NCBI RefSeq assembly: GCF_029502005.1
Contig: NZ_JAMQOT010000006.1
Coordinates: 186,001-250,000, forward strand
Length of the DNA: 64,000 bases
Origin: Natrinema salsiterrestre
GTDB taxonomy: Archaea > Halobacteriota > Halobacteria > Halobacteriales > Natrialbaceae
Reading direction: 5' to 3'
The notes below the pieces were generated by a model. The model had not been told where the DNA came from, did no database searches, and saw only the letters and a program-made list of their open reading frames with translations. The translations under genes and the position numbers were made by a program. Below, one piece after another: positions 50,394-60,512 of this stretch (the first letter of the stretch is position 1; each line of letters begins with the position of its first letter).

Positions 50394-51179
50394 TCACCCG
50401 TCGCCTTCGGTGTGTTCCTCGAGAAACCCGAGCGACCGATCGTTTACCGTCCGCGAGCGCTCGACGAAACAGAGGTGCCCCGCACCCTCGAGCCCGGTGA
50501 ACTCTCCGCGCGGAAGCCCCCGCGCCAGCTCCCGCCCGGCCGCAGGGGGTACCAGTTCGTCCGCCGTCCCGTGAATCACCCGCGTCGGCTGCGTCACCTC
50601 GACCAGCCACTCGGTCGCGTCGAACCCCTCGAGCGCCGCCGTCTGCGCCTCCCAACCCTCGCGGTCGGCGTCGCCGTCGGCTCGCCACTCGACGATCCCG
50701 TCTCGGACGTCCGGCTGGGCGTCGATGAATTCCTCCGAGAGCGCCGCGGAGAGCGAGTCCCGAAGCGCGTCAGAGTCGTCCGGGGGTGCGAACAGCGGCT
50801 CGAGGTCGAACTCCTCGCCCCGAGCCGCGGTTCCGAACAGCGTCAGCGTCGCGACGCGACTCGAGGTCCGGGCCGCCTCGAGCGCGATCGCGCCGCCGAG
50901 GCCACAGCCCACGAGGTGGGCGTTGCGAATGTCGCAATCGGCGAGGACCGCCTCGAGGTCTTCGACGAGCGTCTCGAGGTCGTAGGGGCCCTCGGGTCGG
51001 TCGGAGCGGCCCGTGCCTCGGAGGTCCCAGACGACGGCCTCGTGGGGACCGGCGACGGCGGCGTGTTGCCAGCCCCAGAGCCAGCCGCCGAGGCCGGCCT
51101 CCGGGACGAAGACGACCGGCTCGCCCCCGCCTTCGCGGTCGTAGTACAGCGAGACCGATCCGTTCGAAGCAGTCGGCAT
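50394..51179 (-). CDS. alpha/beta-hydrolase-fold protein lacking the nucleophile Ser
   Basis: A 261-residue protein with the hydrolase layout: the G-L-G-G-W-L-W oxyanion loop, W-D-L-R-G-T-G-R-S-D, the nucleophile elbow, H-G-T-A-D-E-L-V-P and G-A-G-H-L-C. The elbow reads V-G-C-G-L-G-G (91-96), so the Ser of G-x-S-x-G is Gly93. The Asp and His of the triad seem present. It may be inactive, or use another nucleophile such as the neighbouring Cys92. Just downstream of alaS on the same strand (80-base gap). Confidence 0.8.
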   Translation of the reverse strand: MPTASNGSVSLYYDREGGGEPVVFVPEAGLGGWLWGWQHAAVAGPHEAVVWDLRGTGRSDRPEGPYDLETLVEDLEAVLADCDIRNAHLVGCGLGGAIALEAARTSSRVATLTLFGTAARGEEFDLEPLFAPPDDSDALRDSLSAALSEEFIDAQPDVRDGIVEWRADGDADREGWEAQTAALEGFDATEWLVEVTQPTRVIHGTADELVPPAAGRELARGLPRGEFTGLEGAGHLCFVERSRTVNDRSLGFLEEHTEGDG

Positions 51180-51259
51180 ATGTGACCGGACGGGACGGAC
51201 GCCGAAAGAAGGGGTCGGTTTCGACTCGAGCGATCCACTCAGACAGCGGTGGCCGGTGG

Positions 51260-54037
51260 TCAGGCGTTCAGTACCTGCCGCAACACGTCGGGCGCGTCCT
51301 CGAGCGCGTCGTCCAGATCCTCGACGTTGGGGCCGCCGCCCTGTGCGAAGTCCGGCGGGCCGCCGCCGCCGCCGCCGACCTTCGCCGCGAGTTCGCCGAC
51401 GACCTCGCCGGCGTTGACGCCGACGTCGTCGGGGACGGCGACGACGAACTGCGCCCCGCTCTCGCCGCTGCCGATGACGGCGATTTTGCCCTCCTCCGCG
51501 AGGGCGTTGGCGGTCGCTCGGAGTTCGTCCATGTCGGCGTCGAGGCGCTGGACGACGGCCGTCGCGTCGCCGACGTCGACCTCCTCGCCGCCGCCACCGC
51601 CGCTCGCGCGGGCTTCGGCGAGCTGTTCTTTGAGGTCCTCGATCTGTTTACCCCGCCCCTTCCACTCTTCGAAGAAGCGTTCGGCGGTCTCGGGGACGTC
51701 TTCGGGCGAGACGTCGAGGATCGCGGCGGCCTCGTAGAGCGCGTCCTCTTTGACCTGCGTCGCCTCGATGGCCGCCTCGCCGGCGGCGAACGTGATTCGC
51801 TCGACGCCGTCCTGCACGCGCTCGGTGTTGAGGATCTTGATCGTCCCGATATCGCCGGTCCGAGCGACGTGGGTGCCACCGCAGGCCTGCGTGTCCTCGT
51901 CGACGTGAATCAGCCGGATCTGTTCGCCCGGCGGGATCCCGCCCTGATAGAGATCGAAGCCGTGTTCGGCCTCCGCGTCGTGACGGTCGGGCCACTCCTG
52001 CGTGACCGTCGTGTTGTCCATCACGATCTCGTTGGCCAGCGACTCGATCTCCTTGACGTCCTCGCGAGCGATCCGGTCGTAGTGTCGAACGTCGATCCGC
52101 GAGGAGTCGACGCCCTTCTGCGCACCGGCCTGTCGGATGTGCTCGCCGAGTACCCGCCGCGCGGCGTGGATGACGATGTGCGTCGCCGTGTGATGGCGCA
52201 TGAGCTGGCGACGGCGACCCCCGTCGACCTGCCCGTTGACGAACTCGCCCTTGCCGGGGTCCTCGTCGGTCCGGTGACAGATGACGCCGCCCTCGATCTG
52301 GACGTCTTCGACTTCGACGGTCGTGTCGTCGGTCGAGAGCGTCCCCGTGTCCGCGGGCTGGCCACCGCCCTCGGGGTAGAACATCGTCTGGTCGAGGACG
52401 ACGTCGTAGCCCTCCTCGCGCTCGAAGACGTCCAGGACGACCGCCTCGAACTGGGTCCGCTGCTGGTCGTCGTAGTAGAGTTTCTCCGTCTCCGGGAGAT
52501 CCTCGAACCGTTCGTCCTCCTCCTCGGTCGTCTCCGCGACCGACTCCGGCGTGTCGTGGCGCTTCGCGACGAGGCTGTAGAAGTCGTCCGGGATATCGAC
52601 GTCCGCGCCCGTCTCCTCGGCGATTTCCGCGACCATATCCGGCTGGATGCCGTGGGAGTCGTAGAGCTCGATCAATTCATCGGTCGGGATCGGCTCGCCC
52701 TTCTTCGCGTACTCCTCGGCCAGCGTCTCGACCCGGCGACCGCCCCGCTCGAGCGTCTCGCGGTACTTCTCGACCTCGGTGCGGACGATGTCGCGGATCG
52801 TGTCGCGGTTCTCGTACTCGAGGCGCTCGGCCTGCATGTCGACGAGTTCGTCCAGCGGCGCGTCGACGCCGACCGTATCGCAGAGCCGCTTGGTCCGTCG
52901 GAGGATCATCCGCGTGAGATAGCCCGTGCCGACGTTCGAGGGGACGATGCCGTCGCCGAGCATGTACGCCAGCGTCCGGCAGTGGTCCGCGATCGCGTAG
53001 ATGTCCTCGAGGGGCTCCATCAGTGCCTCGAGCTCAGTCACCTCGACGCCGAGCTCGTCGGCGATCTCGCCGCGGGCGGTCTCCATGTCCTCGGCCTCGT
53101 CGATGTCCATGTGGCCCGCGAGCTTCGCGGTGCGATGGATCAGCGCCTCCTGCTCGTCGGTGTGCTCGAGGCCGGCGTTGTCCTTCAGGAAGGCGATCAT
53201 GTCGGGGTAGACCGCCTCGTAGACCGTCGGCGTCCCCTGAGAGACCCAGGTCCACCGCTCGAGCCCGTAGCCCGTGTCGACGATGTAGGTGTCCATCGGG
53301 CTGTAGCGGTTCCCGTCTTTCATCTCGTACTCGCCGTCCGGGTCCTGTTCCATGGACATGAAGACGAGCGTGGCGAGTTCGACGCCGCGGTAGATGACTT
53401 CGATCGCGGGGCCGGCGTTGCCGCCGCCGACCCACGGGTCCTCGATGTAGATGACCTCCTCGAGATCGACGCCCATCGAGTCGAAGAAGCCGTCGCAGAG
53501 TTCGACGGTGTGGTCCTTCCAGTAGACTTCGCCGTGATAGGCGTACTCGCCTTCCTCGACGTCCTCGCGCGTGTTGAACGCGTGGTGGGCCATCATCTCG
53601 AAGGCCATCGTGTGCCGTCCCGTCTTGCCGACGTTGTCGATGTCCTGCATCCGGATGCACGGCTGGGAGACGCAGAGCGGGTTCGCCGGAGGCGGCGTCT
53701 CGCCGCTCGTCACCAGCGGCTGGAAGTCGTAGATCGACGCCTGCGTCAGCAGGACGTCGTCCCGCCAGCGGTTCGCCGCGACGGGATAGGGGTCGATGCG
53801 CTCGTGGTCGTTGGCCTCGAAATAAGAGAGAAAGGCCTCGCGCATCCCCGTCAAGTCGTACGACTCGTCGAACCCCGAGTCGTCGATGAAACCGTACTCC
53901 TCGCAGGGCGGCTCGCCGCAGGTCACCCTGCTCTCGTCGCGCGTCCAGAAGTGAGCGCCACACTCCGGACACTCCTTGCGCTCGAATCCTTCCTCCTCGA
54001 AGTACTCGAGGCGGTACTCCTCCTCTAGTTCGCTCAT
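51260..54037 (-). CDS. alaS: alanyl-tRNA synthetase (archaeal type)
   Basis: A 925-residue class II synthetase. The archaeal N-terminal extension carries a zinc-ribbon-like C-P-E-C...C-G-E-P-P-C (about 23-45). The catalytic core is followed by the editing domain with H-H-T-A-T-H and C-G-G-T-H-V. A glycine-rich C-terminal oligomerisation region ends the protein. It charges tRNA-Ala and edits mischarged Ser/Gly. The ATG at 54037 matches the conserved [13 protein letters not shown] start; the longer open frame upstream is not conserved. Confidence 0.95.
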   Translation of the reverse strand: MSELEEEYRLEYFEEEGFERKECPECGAHFWTRDESRVTCGEPPCEEYGFIDDSGFDESYDLTGMREAFLSYFEANDHERIDPYPVAANRWRDDVLLTQASIYDFQPLVTSGETPPPANPLCVSQPCIRMQDIDNVGKTGRHTMAFEMMAHHAFNTREDVEEGEYAYHGEVYWKDHTVELCDGFFDSMGVDLEEVIYIEDPWVGGGNAGPAIEVIYRGVELATLVFMSMEQDPDGEYEMKDGNRYSPMDTYIVDTGYGLERWTWVSQGTPTVYEAVYPDMIAFLKDNAGLEHTDEQEALIHRTAKLAGHMDIDEAEDMETARGEIADELGVEVTELEALMEPLEDIYAIADHCRTLAYMLGDGIVPSNVGTGYLTRMILRRTKRLCDTVGVDAPLDELVDMQAERLEYENRDTIRDIVRTEVEKYRETLERGGRRVETLAEEYAKKGEPIPTDELIELYDSHGIQPDMVAEIAEETGADVDIPDDFYSLVAKRHDTPESVAETTEEEDERFEDLPETEKLYYDDQQRTQFEAVVLDVFEREEGYDVVLDQTMFYPEGGGQPADTGTLSTDDTTVEVEDVQIEGGVICHRTDEDPGKGEFVNGQVDGGRRRQLMRHHTATHIVIHAARRVLGEHIRQAGAQKGVDSSRIDVRHYDRIAREDVKEIESLANEIVMDNTTVTQEWPDRHDAEAEHGFDLYQGGIPPGEQIRLIHVDEDTQACGGTHVARTGDIGTIKILNTERVQDGVERITFAAGEAAIEATQVKEDALYEAAAILDVSPEDVPETAERFFEEWKGRGKQIEDLKEQLAEARASGGGGGEEVDVGDATAVVQRLDADMDELRATANALAEEGKIAVIGSGESGAQFVVAVPDDVGVNAGEVVGELAAKVGGGGGGPPDFAQGGGPNVEDLDDALEDAPDVLRQVLNA

Positions 54038-54324
54038 TACGCGTGTATTGGCCCTGCAGCGCGTAAAACAGTTCCGCAACCGCCGTCGGACGCGCGGTCG
54101 GCGGGCTCGAGCGCGTCGTCGACCCGCCGTCAGCGATCGAACCGGCCGGCGTATCGCGTCGGTCTCCGGCCCACCGCTATCGAGCATCCGTTCGAACCGG
54201 CCGCGGTATCGACCGATTTCTTGGATTTTCTTTACTTCCAGTTGAAAAATTCACTACGCTGTCCAGTAAATCCTTAACGGTGGAATCACCTCTCGGTACA
54301 TAGACTAGCGCGGACTCCGACGCA

Positions 54325-56484
54325 ATGACCCGGCCCCGAGCGACCACACAGACGCGGACGATCCTCTACGTCGCCGATCTCGAGGCGACGGCCAGCGACG
54401 GCGCCGCCGCGCTCGAGGCGGTCGAATCGGGGCCCGACCGCTCGGCGCGGCCGGCGACGACCGTCGAGCGGGTCCGCAACTGGGCGAAAGGGGTCGACTG
54501 CGTCGTCTTCGCCGAGACGCCGACGACCGCGGCGGGCTCGAACCTGCTCGAGGTGGTCGACGCCTGCGGCGAGACGCCGCTGGTGCTCTTTTCGGACTCG
54601 TCGTACGCGCCGACGGCCGCCCGATCGACCGACGGCATCGACGGCTACGTGCGCCGGGATACCGACGACGCCGTCGAACACCTCGCGGACGAGATCGAGT
54701 GGGTCTGCGGGGGCGTCGACCGCGCCGAAAGTTCCGATCCCGAAACGGAGACGGAATCGGAACCGGAACCCGGCTCGGGGGCGAACGCGGAGTCCGACTC
54801 CAGTGCGATCGCGATGGCCGGCGACCGAGCGCCACCGACTCCGACCCCCGCCGATCGACTCCTCGAGTCGGTGCCCGAACTGGCCGCCTGTCGCGACCGC
54901 GATCGGCTCTTCGAACTCGTCGTCGAGGCCGCGGCCGACGCCGTCGAGTGCGAGTACTGCTGGCTCTCGACGGTGCACTTCGGGCAGTTCGAGCCGCGGG
55001 CGACCACGACGGCGGTTCCGGAAGCCGACCTCGAGTCGACCTCGCGCGAGGGACCCCTCGGTGACGTCCTCCGGACCGGAGAGCCGCTCCGCCTCGACGA
55101 TATCGCGGCCGACGATCGGCTCGCGGCTCCCTTCGAGGGAATCGAATCGTTGTACTGTTTCCCCGTGGGCGACGTCGGTATCTTGCACCTCGCCGCCGGG
55201 GAGCCGGCGGCGTTCGACGAGTCCGACTGCGACGTGCTCGCACAGTGGTGTCGCTCCGGCACCGCCGTCCTCGAGCGAATCGACGCCGACGCGAGTCGGG
55301 ACACGGCGCGCGAGCGACTGCGCCGGGAACGGGACCGACTGCGGGAGGAACGCGATCGGCTCGCGGACGAACGCGACCGCTCTCGCGCCCTGTTCGCGAA
55401 CGTTCCGGAACCGACGGTCAGATACGAGGTCGACGACGGACGGCCGATCGTTCGGGACGTCAACGACACGTTCACCGAGGTCTTCGGCACCCACGCCGAG
55501 ACCATCGTCGGCGACCCCGTCGACGAAGACACCGTCCCGCCCGGCCTCGAGCAACGACGTGCCACGCTGCTCGAGTCGCTGCGGGCGGGCGAGCGCCGCC
55601 AGCTCGTCAGTCGCCGGGAGACCGTCGACGGCGTCCGCGAGTTCCTGCTGACGCTGGTCCCGGTCGACGCGGATCCGGACGGAGACGCGAACGGGACGAC
55701 CGCCGATCACAACCCCGAAGGGTTGATCATCTACAGCGACGTCACCGAGGCGAACCGTCGCGAGCGAGAACTGGCGGCCGCTCGGGCGCGCCTCGAGACG
55801 ATCGCAGATATGGTCGACGAGGACGTTCGCGGGCCGCTGAACGTCGCGCGCGGGTATCTCGAGCTCGCCGAGGAGACCGGCGATCGGGAGCACTTCGACG
55901 AGGTCGACGACGCACAGGAACGACTACGGGAGGTCGTCGACCAACTGGTCGCGATCGCTCGGCGGGACGACGCGCTCGTCGAGACCGAACCCGTCGCCAT
56001 TCACGACGTCGCGCGCCGGGCCTGGGTCGCAGTCGATACCGGCGACGCGCGGCTCGTCACGCAGGCGGCGAACGACCGCGTCCTCGAGGCGGACAAGACC
56101 CAGCTGCGGGAGCTGTTCGAACACCTGCTGCAGAGTACGGTCGACGTATCGGAGCGCTCCGACGCGGAGACCGACGGCGAGACGAGAATCGAGAACGATG
56201 CGACGCCGGTCGTGACCGTCGGGGCGACCGACGACGGCTTCTACGTCGCTCGACGAGATCCCGACGCCGAGACCGGGAACGTCGACGGACTCGAGACGGA
56301 TCCGGTCCCCGGGCAACTGGCCGCGGCCGACGGCACCGGGTTCGGGCACGGCACCGTCGAACGAATCGCCGACGCCCACGGCTGGAACGTCGGCGTCGCC
56401 GAGGACGACGACCGCGTCGCCTTCGCGTTCCGCGGCGTCGACGCCGGCGACGGGAAAAGGAACGGGAACGGAAGCGAAGGATAG
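54325..56484 (+). CDS. histidine-kinase-like sensor with degenerate H and N boxes
   Basis: A 719-residue soluble protein. Order: a receiver-like N-terminus (about 10-130), an acidic linker, a GAF domain (about 180-320, with E-Y-C-W-L-S and Y-C-F-P-V-G-D-V-G), a charged coiled coil (330-355), a PAS domain (about 365-480) and a kinase-like module. The H-box reads V-D-E-D-V-R-G-P-L-N, with Glu in place of the phospho-His of H-D-L-R-N-P-L. The N-box F-E-H-L-L-Q-S lacks the Asn residues, and the G-box is G-T-G-F-G-H-G. It is probably a pseudokinase sensor or scaffold. Divergent from alaS; no partner regulator adjacent. Confidence 0.75.
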   Translation: MTRPRATTQTRTILYVADLEATASDGAAALEAVESGPDRSARPATTVERVRNWAKGVDCVVFAETPTTAAGSNLLEVVDACGETPLVLFSDSSYAPTAARSTDGIDGYVRRDTDDAVEHLADEIEWVCGGVDRAESSDPETETESEPEPGSGANAESDSSAIAMAGDRAPPTPTPADRLLESVPELAACRDRDRLFELVVEAAADAVECEYCWLSTVHFGQFEPRATTTAVPEADLESTSREGPLGDVLRTGEPLRLDDIAADDRLAAPFEGIESLYCFPVGDVGILHLAAGEPAAFDESDCDVLAQWCRSGTAVLERIDADASRDTARERLRRERDRLREERDRLADERDRSRALFANVPEPTVRYEVDDGRPIVRDVNDTFTEVFGTHAETIVGDPVDEDTVPPGLEQRRATLLESLRAGERRQLVSRRETVDGVREFLLTLVPVDADPDGDANGTTADHNPEGLIIYSDVTEANRRERELAAARARLETIADMVDEDVRGPLNVARGYLELAEETGDREHFDEVDDAQERLREVVDQLVAIARRDDALVETEPVAIHDVARRAWVAVDTGDARLVTQAANDRVLEADKTQLRELFEHLLQSTVDVSERSDAETDGETRIENDATPVVTVGATDDGFYVARRDPDAETGNVDGLETDPVPGQLAAADGTGFGHGTVERIADAHGWNVGVAEDDDRVAFAFRGVDAGDGKRNGNGSEG

Positions 56485-56497
56485 CCGCGACCGGCGA

Positions 56498-57490
56498 TCA
56501 GGCGTCCGCCTCGAGCGCCAGCGAGGCCAGCATCGCCTCGAGTTGCAGGCGCTCGTTCGCGCCCTCCGTGATCCGGTAGTCGACCTCCCCGAGTCGCTCG
56601 AGGAGTCGAACCGTCGCCCGTTCTGGAAGATCGAACTCCCAGGCGGAGCGGTGCAGCTGGTCGATGACGTCGCCGCCGGCGAGGCCCCGCTCGGTCAGGA
56701 GGTCCTCGAGAGCGGCGCGGGCGGCGGTGAAGTCGCCGCCGATGGCGTGCTCGACCATCGCCTCGACCTCCTCGGGGCGGGCGGTCGCGGTGATCGCGAA
56801 GACGGTCTCCTCGTCGACGGTTTCGCCCATCACGGCGGCGGCCTGCAGGGCGTTGATGGCTTTCCGCATGTCGCCGTCGGCCGCGTAGACGAGCGCGTCG
56901 ACGCCGTCGTCGGTCACCTGAATATCCTCGGTGGCGGCGATCTCCCGAATCTGGGCCTCGACGGCGTCGTCGGTGAGCTCGGTAAAGCGGAAGACCGCAC
57001 ACCGCGACTGGATGGGATCGATGATCTGACTCGAGTAGTTACACGAGAGGATGAAGCGCGTGTTGTTCGAGAACTGCTCCATCGTCCGGCGCAGCGCGGA
57101 CTGGGCGTCGGAGGTCAGCGCGTCGGCCTCGTCGAGGAAGATGATGCGGTGGTCGTAGCCGCCGAAACTCGAGCGCGCAAAGTCCTTGATCCGATCGCGG
57201 ACGACGTCGATCCCGCGCTGGTCGGAGGCGTTGAGCTCGAGGAAGTTCTCCCGCCAGTCGTCGTCGTAGACCTCTCGAGCGATCGCCTGTGCCGCCGTGG
57301 TCTTTCCGGTCCCGGCCGGCCCCGCGAACATGAGGTGGGGGAGGTCGTCCTGTTCGACGTAATTTTTGAGCCGCGGAACGATGTCCGTGTGGCCCTTGAT
57401 CTCGTCGAGTCGTTCCGGGCGATACTTCTCGATCCAGACTTCGGTCTTCCCGGGTGTGGGCTCCGCCGCCTCGGCGTCGGCCTCGCTCAT
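56498..57490 (-). CDS. rfcS: replication factor C small subunit
   Basis: A 330-residue AAA+ clamp-loader subunit that loads PCNA on DNA. It has Walker [10 protein letters not shown], Walker B F-L-D-E-A-D and the S-R-C motif in [10 protein letters not shown]. The N-terminus is [10 protein letters not shown]. Length is normal and no intein is present, although archaeal rfc genes often carry one. A TTTTATCTTT box 20-30 bases upstream fits a leaderless transcript. Tail-to-tail with the sensor gene. Confidence 0.95.
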   Translation of the reverse strand: MSEADAEAAEPTPGKTEVWIEKYRPERLDEIKGHTDIVPRLKNYVEQDDLPHLMFAGPAGTGKTTAAQAIAREVYDDDWRENFLELNASDQRGIDVVRDRIKDFARSSFGGYDHRIIFLDEADALTSDAQSALRRTMEQFSNNTRFILSCNYSSQIIDPIQSRCAVFRFTELTDDAVEAQIREIAATEDIQVTDDGVDALVYAADGDMRKAINALQAAAVMGETVDEETVFAITATARPEEVEAMVEHAIGGDFTAARAALEDLLTERGLAGGDVIDQLHRSAWEFDLPERATVRLLERLGEVDYRITEGANERLQLEAMLASLALEADA

Positions 57491-57510
57491 ACCGGTCGAA
57501 GGCGGGGCCG

Positions 57511-57520
57511 AAAGATAAAA
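57511..57520 (-). promoter_or_regulatory. TATA box of rfcS
   Basis: TTTTATCTTT on the minus strand ends 20 bases before the ATG at 57490. Confidence 0.55.
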
Positions 57521-57640
57521 CGACCGAAGGTGGCTCTCGAACGCGATCGGCCTCCCGAGAACCGGACGACCGGGGAGGCGACTGCGAGCCCCGAAACGGT
57601 AAGCGGTCCGTAACCGATCCGATTCCCGATATCTGCGTAA

Positions 57641-57650
57641 CAATTTTTAC
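57641..57650 (+). promoter_or_regulatory. TATA box of the bactofilin-type gene
   Basis: CAATTTTTAC lies 27 bases before the ATG at 57678. Confidence 0.5.
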
Positions 57651-57677
57651 TGTCTACTCGAGGTAGGGCACCCCGCA

Positions 57678-58778
57678 ATGAGCAGGAACGATCGACTACC
57701 GCGACTTCTCGTCGTCGCACTGGTCGTGCTCGTCGTCTGCGGGACCGTTCCGGCGACGGTCGCCGCCCAGACTGACGGGCAGACCGGCGGCACGGTCGTC
57801 GTCGAGGAAGGCGAAACGGTCGACAGCCTCGAGGCGTTCGGCGGGAGCGTCGTCGTCCGCGGCACGGTGACGGGCGACGTCAGCGCCGTCGGTGGCGACG
57901 TGCGGATAGAACAGACCGGTTCGGTCGGCGGCGATCTCGAGGCCGCCGGCGGGAGCGTCGCGATCGCGGGAAGCGTCGACGGTGACGTCGACGTCGGGGC
58001 GGGAAGCCTCACGGTCGCCGAGAGCGGCACCGTCGGCGGCACGCTCATGGCCGGCGTCGGGAGCGCGACGATCGACGGCACGATCGAGGGCGACGCCGAG
58101 ATCGGGGCGGAGACGATTCGACTGGGCGAAACGGCCAGTATCGCGGGCGATCTGCGGTACGACGGCGACCTCGAGGGGAACACCGACGCGGTCGCCGGCG
58201 AGATTCGGGAGGACCCGTCGCTGGGGGTGGACGTCGCGCCGACGATTCAGCCCTTCGCGTCGTGGCTGTTCACCGCGTACGTCCTCGCGCTGAATCTTCT
58301 GGTCGGTGCCCTGTTGCTCGCGCTGTTCCCTCGCTTCTCGGAGGGCGTCGCGGACCGCGTCGCGTCGGGACCGCTTCGCTCCGGGCTCGTCGGACTCGGA
58401 GTCCTCGTCGGGATTCCCGTCCTCTTGATCGCGCTCGCGATCACCGTCGTCGGCATCCCGCTGTCGATGATCGGGGGCTTCGTCTTCGGACTACTGCTGT
58501 GGATCGGGACGATCTACGGCCGCTTCGCCGTCGCCGCGTGGCTCCTGTCGCTGGTCGGGCTCGGCAATCGGTGGCTCGCGCTCGTCGTCGGACTGGTCGC
58601 CGGCGCGCTCCTCTCCCGGCTCCCGATCCCGATCGTCGGGGAGACGATCAACCTGCTCGTCCTACTGCTGGGGCTCGGCGCGCTCGTTCGCGGGCTCGTC
58701 GGCCACTGGCGCACCGCTCGAGGTCGAGAACAGGAACGCCGCGTCGGCCCCGGTCCCGACGAACCGACCGCCGACTGA
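57678..58778 (+). CDS. bactofilin-domain membrane protein
   Basis: A 366-residue protein: signal peptide (1-31), an extracytoplasmic right-handed beta-helix of short Gly/Val/Asp repeats such as V-T-G-D-V-S-A-V-G-G-D-V and V-D-G-D-V-D-V-G-A-G (about 35-180), then four or more membrane helices (about 195-345). Bactofilins polymerise into filaments without nucleotides, but most are cytosolic. Here the repeats appear to be outside the cell. Short polar C-terminal tail. Function unknown; a role in envelope shape or curvature is a guess. Confidence 0.82.
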   Translation: MSRNDRLPRLLVVALVVLVVCGTVPATVAAQTDGQTGGTVVVEEGETVDSLEAFGGSVVVRGTVTGDVSAVGGDVRIEQTGSVGGDLEAAGGSVAIAGSVDGDVDVGAGSLTVAESGTVGGTLMAGVGSATIDGTIEGDAEIGAETIRLGETASIAGDLRYDGDLEGNTDAVAGEIREDPSLGVDVAPTIQPFASWLFTAYVLALNLLVGALLLALFPRFSEGVADRVASGPLRSGLVGLGVLVGIPVLLIALAITVVGIPLSMIGGFVFGLLLWIGTIYGRFAVAAWLLSLVGLGNRWLALVVGLVAGALLSRLPIPIVGETINLLVLLLGLGALVRGLVGHWRTARGREQERRVGPGPDEPTAD

Positions 58779-58821
58779 CGTCGAGCGACGCGCTCAAGGC
58801 CGTCGCCTCGTAACCCGAGCT

Positions 58822-59073
58822 ATGCACGTCACCGTCGACGTCAAAGGCGAGGACACCTACGAACTCGAGCTCGAGGCGGTGGCGGGGGCCGGAGACGGAC
58901 CCGAAGCGAACTCCGATACCGCCGACGCGCCGCCCACCTACGCGGACCTGCTCCGCGAGGTCGATCTGAGCCCCCACGAGGTGAGCGTCCTCGTCGACGG
59001 TCGCCCGATCCCCGAGGATCAGCCGGTCGAGAGCGACCACGTGACGGTGTTGCGGCTCATCAAGGGCGGATAA
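58822..59073 (+). CDS. samp2: ubiquitin-like small archaeal modifier protein SAMP2
   Basis: An 83-residue beta-grasp protein ending V-L-R-L-I-K-G-G. The diglycine tail is adenylated by the E1-like UbaA and then joined to lysines of target proteins (sampylation), or used for tRNA wobble-uridine thiolation. The block D-L-S-P-H-E-V-S-V-L-V-D-G-R-P-I-P-E-D matches Haloferax SAMP2. Relative to that 66-residue protein it has an insert of about 17 residues (A-G-A-G-D-G-P-E-A-N, about 24-40), likely a flexible loop. It lies 43 bases after the bactofilin gene. Confidence 0.88.
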   Translation: MHVTVDVKGEDTYELELEAVAGAGDGPEANSDTADAPPTYADLLREVDLSPHEVSVLVDGRPIPEDQPVESDHVTVLRLIKGG

Positions 59074-59117
59074 CCGCGATCCCGAGACGGATCCACTCGG
59101 TACCGGCGAACGGACGA

Positions 59118-60263
59118 TTACTCGTCGAACCGGTCGAGTCGAAACATGTCGATCGGGTGGTCCGTCTCGCCGTCGACGGCGAGGTCGGCGAGGATCTCGC
59201 CGACGACGCTGGCGAACTTGAACCCGTGGCCCGAGAAGCCCGCGCCGACGGCGACCTGCGGGTAGTCGGGGAGCGTATCGAGGATGAAGTGCTCGTCCGG
59301 GGAGTTCGTGAACATGCAGGTCGCGAGCCGCATCGTCGGCCCCGCCGCGTCGGGGAAGTACGTCGCCGTGGCGTCGCGGAGGAGCTGCTCGTCCTCGAGT
59401 CCCGGTTCGGTGTCGTACTCGTCCGGATCGACCTGTTCGTCGCGGTGGTGGTACTTGCCGATCTTGAACCCCGGTACGTCGTAGATGGGCAGCCCGTAGA
59501 ACCGTCCCTCGGGAACCTTCAGGTTCCAGACCGGGAAGTTCTCCGGCTCGAAGGTCGACGGCTCCTCGGGCTGGAACCAGCCGAGCACCTGTCGTTCGGG
59601 GACCGCGAGCCCCTCGAGCGCGTCGGCGAACTCCTCGTTCCAGGCACCGGCGGCGAGCACCATGCTCCCGGCCTCGTAGGTTCCTCGATCGGTCTCGACC
59701 CGAACGCCGTCGTCCGAGGTCGGTTCCCACTCCAGGACCTGTTCGCGGGCGCGTATGTCGGCGCCGGCAGCCTGTGCCGTCTCGACGTGGCCGACGATCG
59801 ACTGCTCGGGGACGACGAAGCCGCCGTCGGGCTGGTACAGCGCTCTGTACCCGTCGGGAAGCCGATAGCCCGGGAACCGCTCGGACAGCTGCTCGCTCGT
59901 GAGTACCTCGTGGGGAATGTCGTGCGCCTCGCAGGAGCGCAGCGACCCCTCGAAGACGGCGCTCTTCGCGGGACCGGCGTCGATCGACCCCGTCCGGTGA
60001 ATCACGTCGCGCCCGGTCTCCGCCGCGAGGTCGTCCCAGAGGTCGTACGCCCGTTCGACGAGCGGGATGTAGGACGGATGCTCGTAGTAGGCCCGCCGGA
60101 TGATCCGCGTGATGCCGTGTGACGATCCCCTCGCGTGGGGCACGTCGTAGCGCTCGAGGCCCAGCACGTCCACTCCGCGATCGGCGAGGTGGGCGGTGGT
60201 CGCGCTGCCCATCCCGCCGACGCCGATCACGACGACGTCGTATCGGTCTCCGCTCGTGTTCAT
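59118..60263 (-). CDS. solA: FAD-dependent amine oxidase, SolA / sarcosine-oxidase type
   Basis: A 381-residue flavoprotein of the monomeric sarcosine oxidase/N-methyltryptophan oxidase family. The dinucleotide motif is V-V-I-G-V-G-G-M-G-S, and H-G-I-T-R-I-I-R-R matches the family. The cysteine that binds FAD covalently in MSOX is in A-T-C-M-F-T-N-S-P-D-E-H-F (about 317). It oxidises N-methyl amino acids or secondary amines to give imine and H2O2. Tryptophanase lies 1.2 kb away, but no operon links them. Convergent with samp2. Confidence 0.86.
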   Translation of the reverse strand: MNTSGDRYDVVVIGVGGMGSATTAHLADRGVDVLGLERYDVPHARGSSHGITRIIRRAYYEHPSYIPLVERAYDLWDDLAAETGRDVIHRTGSIDAGPAKSAVFEGSLRSCEAHDIPHEVLTSEQLSERFPGYRLPDGYRALYQPDGGFVVPEQSIVGHVETAQAAGADIRAREQVLEWEPTSDDGVRVETDRGTYEAGSMVLAAGAWNEEFADALEGLAVPERQVLGWFQPEEPSTFEPENFPVWNLKVPEGRFYGLPIYDVPGFKIGKYHHRDEQVDPDEYDTEPGLEDEQLLRDATATYFPDAAGPTMRLATCMFTNSPDEHFILDTLPDYPQVAVGAGFSGHGFKFASVVGEILADLAVDGETDHPIDMFRLDRFDE

Positions 60264-60512
60264 CTACCGACCGATTCGACGACGCGACTCTTGAGTGTTC
60301 GTCCGTCGAGGACGCTCCTGCCGTCCGAACCGGCGTTACACCGGCCATCGGATCAGTGAAAGCCCAGTCGCTTTCCCCGTCGATGCGGTAGTCCGGATAT
60401 GATCGACCGCGTCCGCGAGTCGGACAGACCGAGCGGCGGTCCGAGACCGATCCCGTTCGATCGCCCCGGAATCGACGCGTTGTTAGCCCGCGCCGACCGA
60501 CCCTCCTGACGA

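Noticed and set aside
50786-54028. Very long open frame on the plus strand across alaS
   Set aside because: It is antisense to the clearly conserved alaS. Its translation is Val/Asp/Arg-rich low complexity typical of GC-biased reverse frames.
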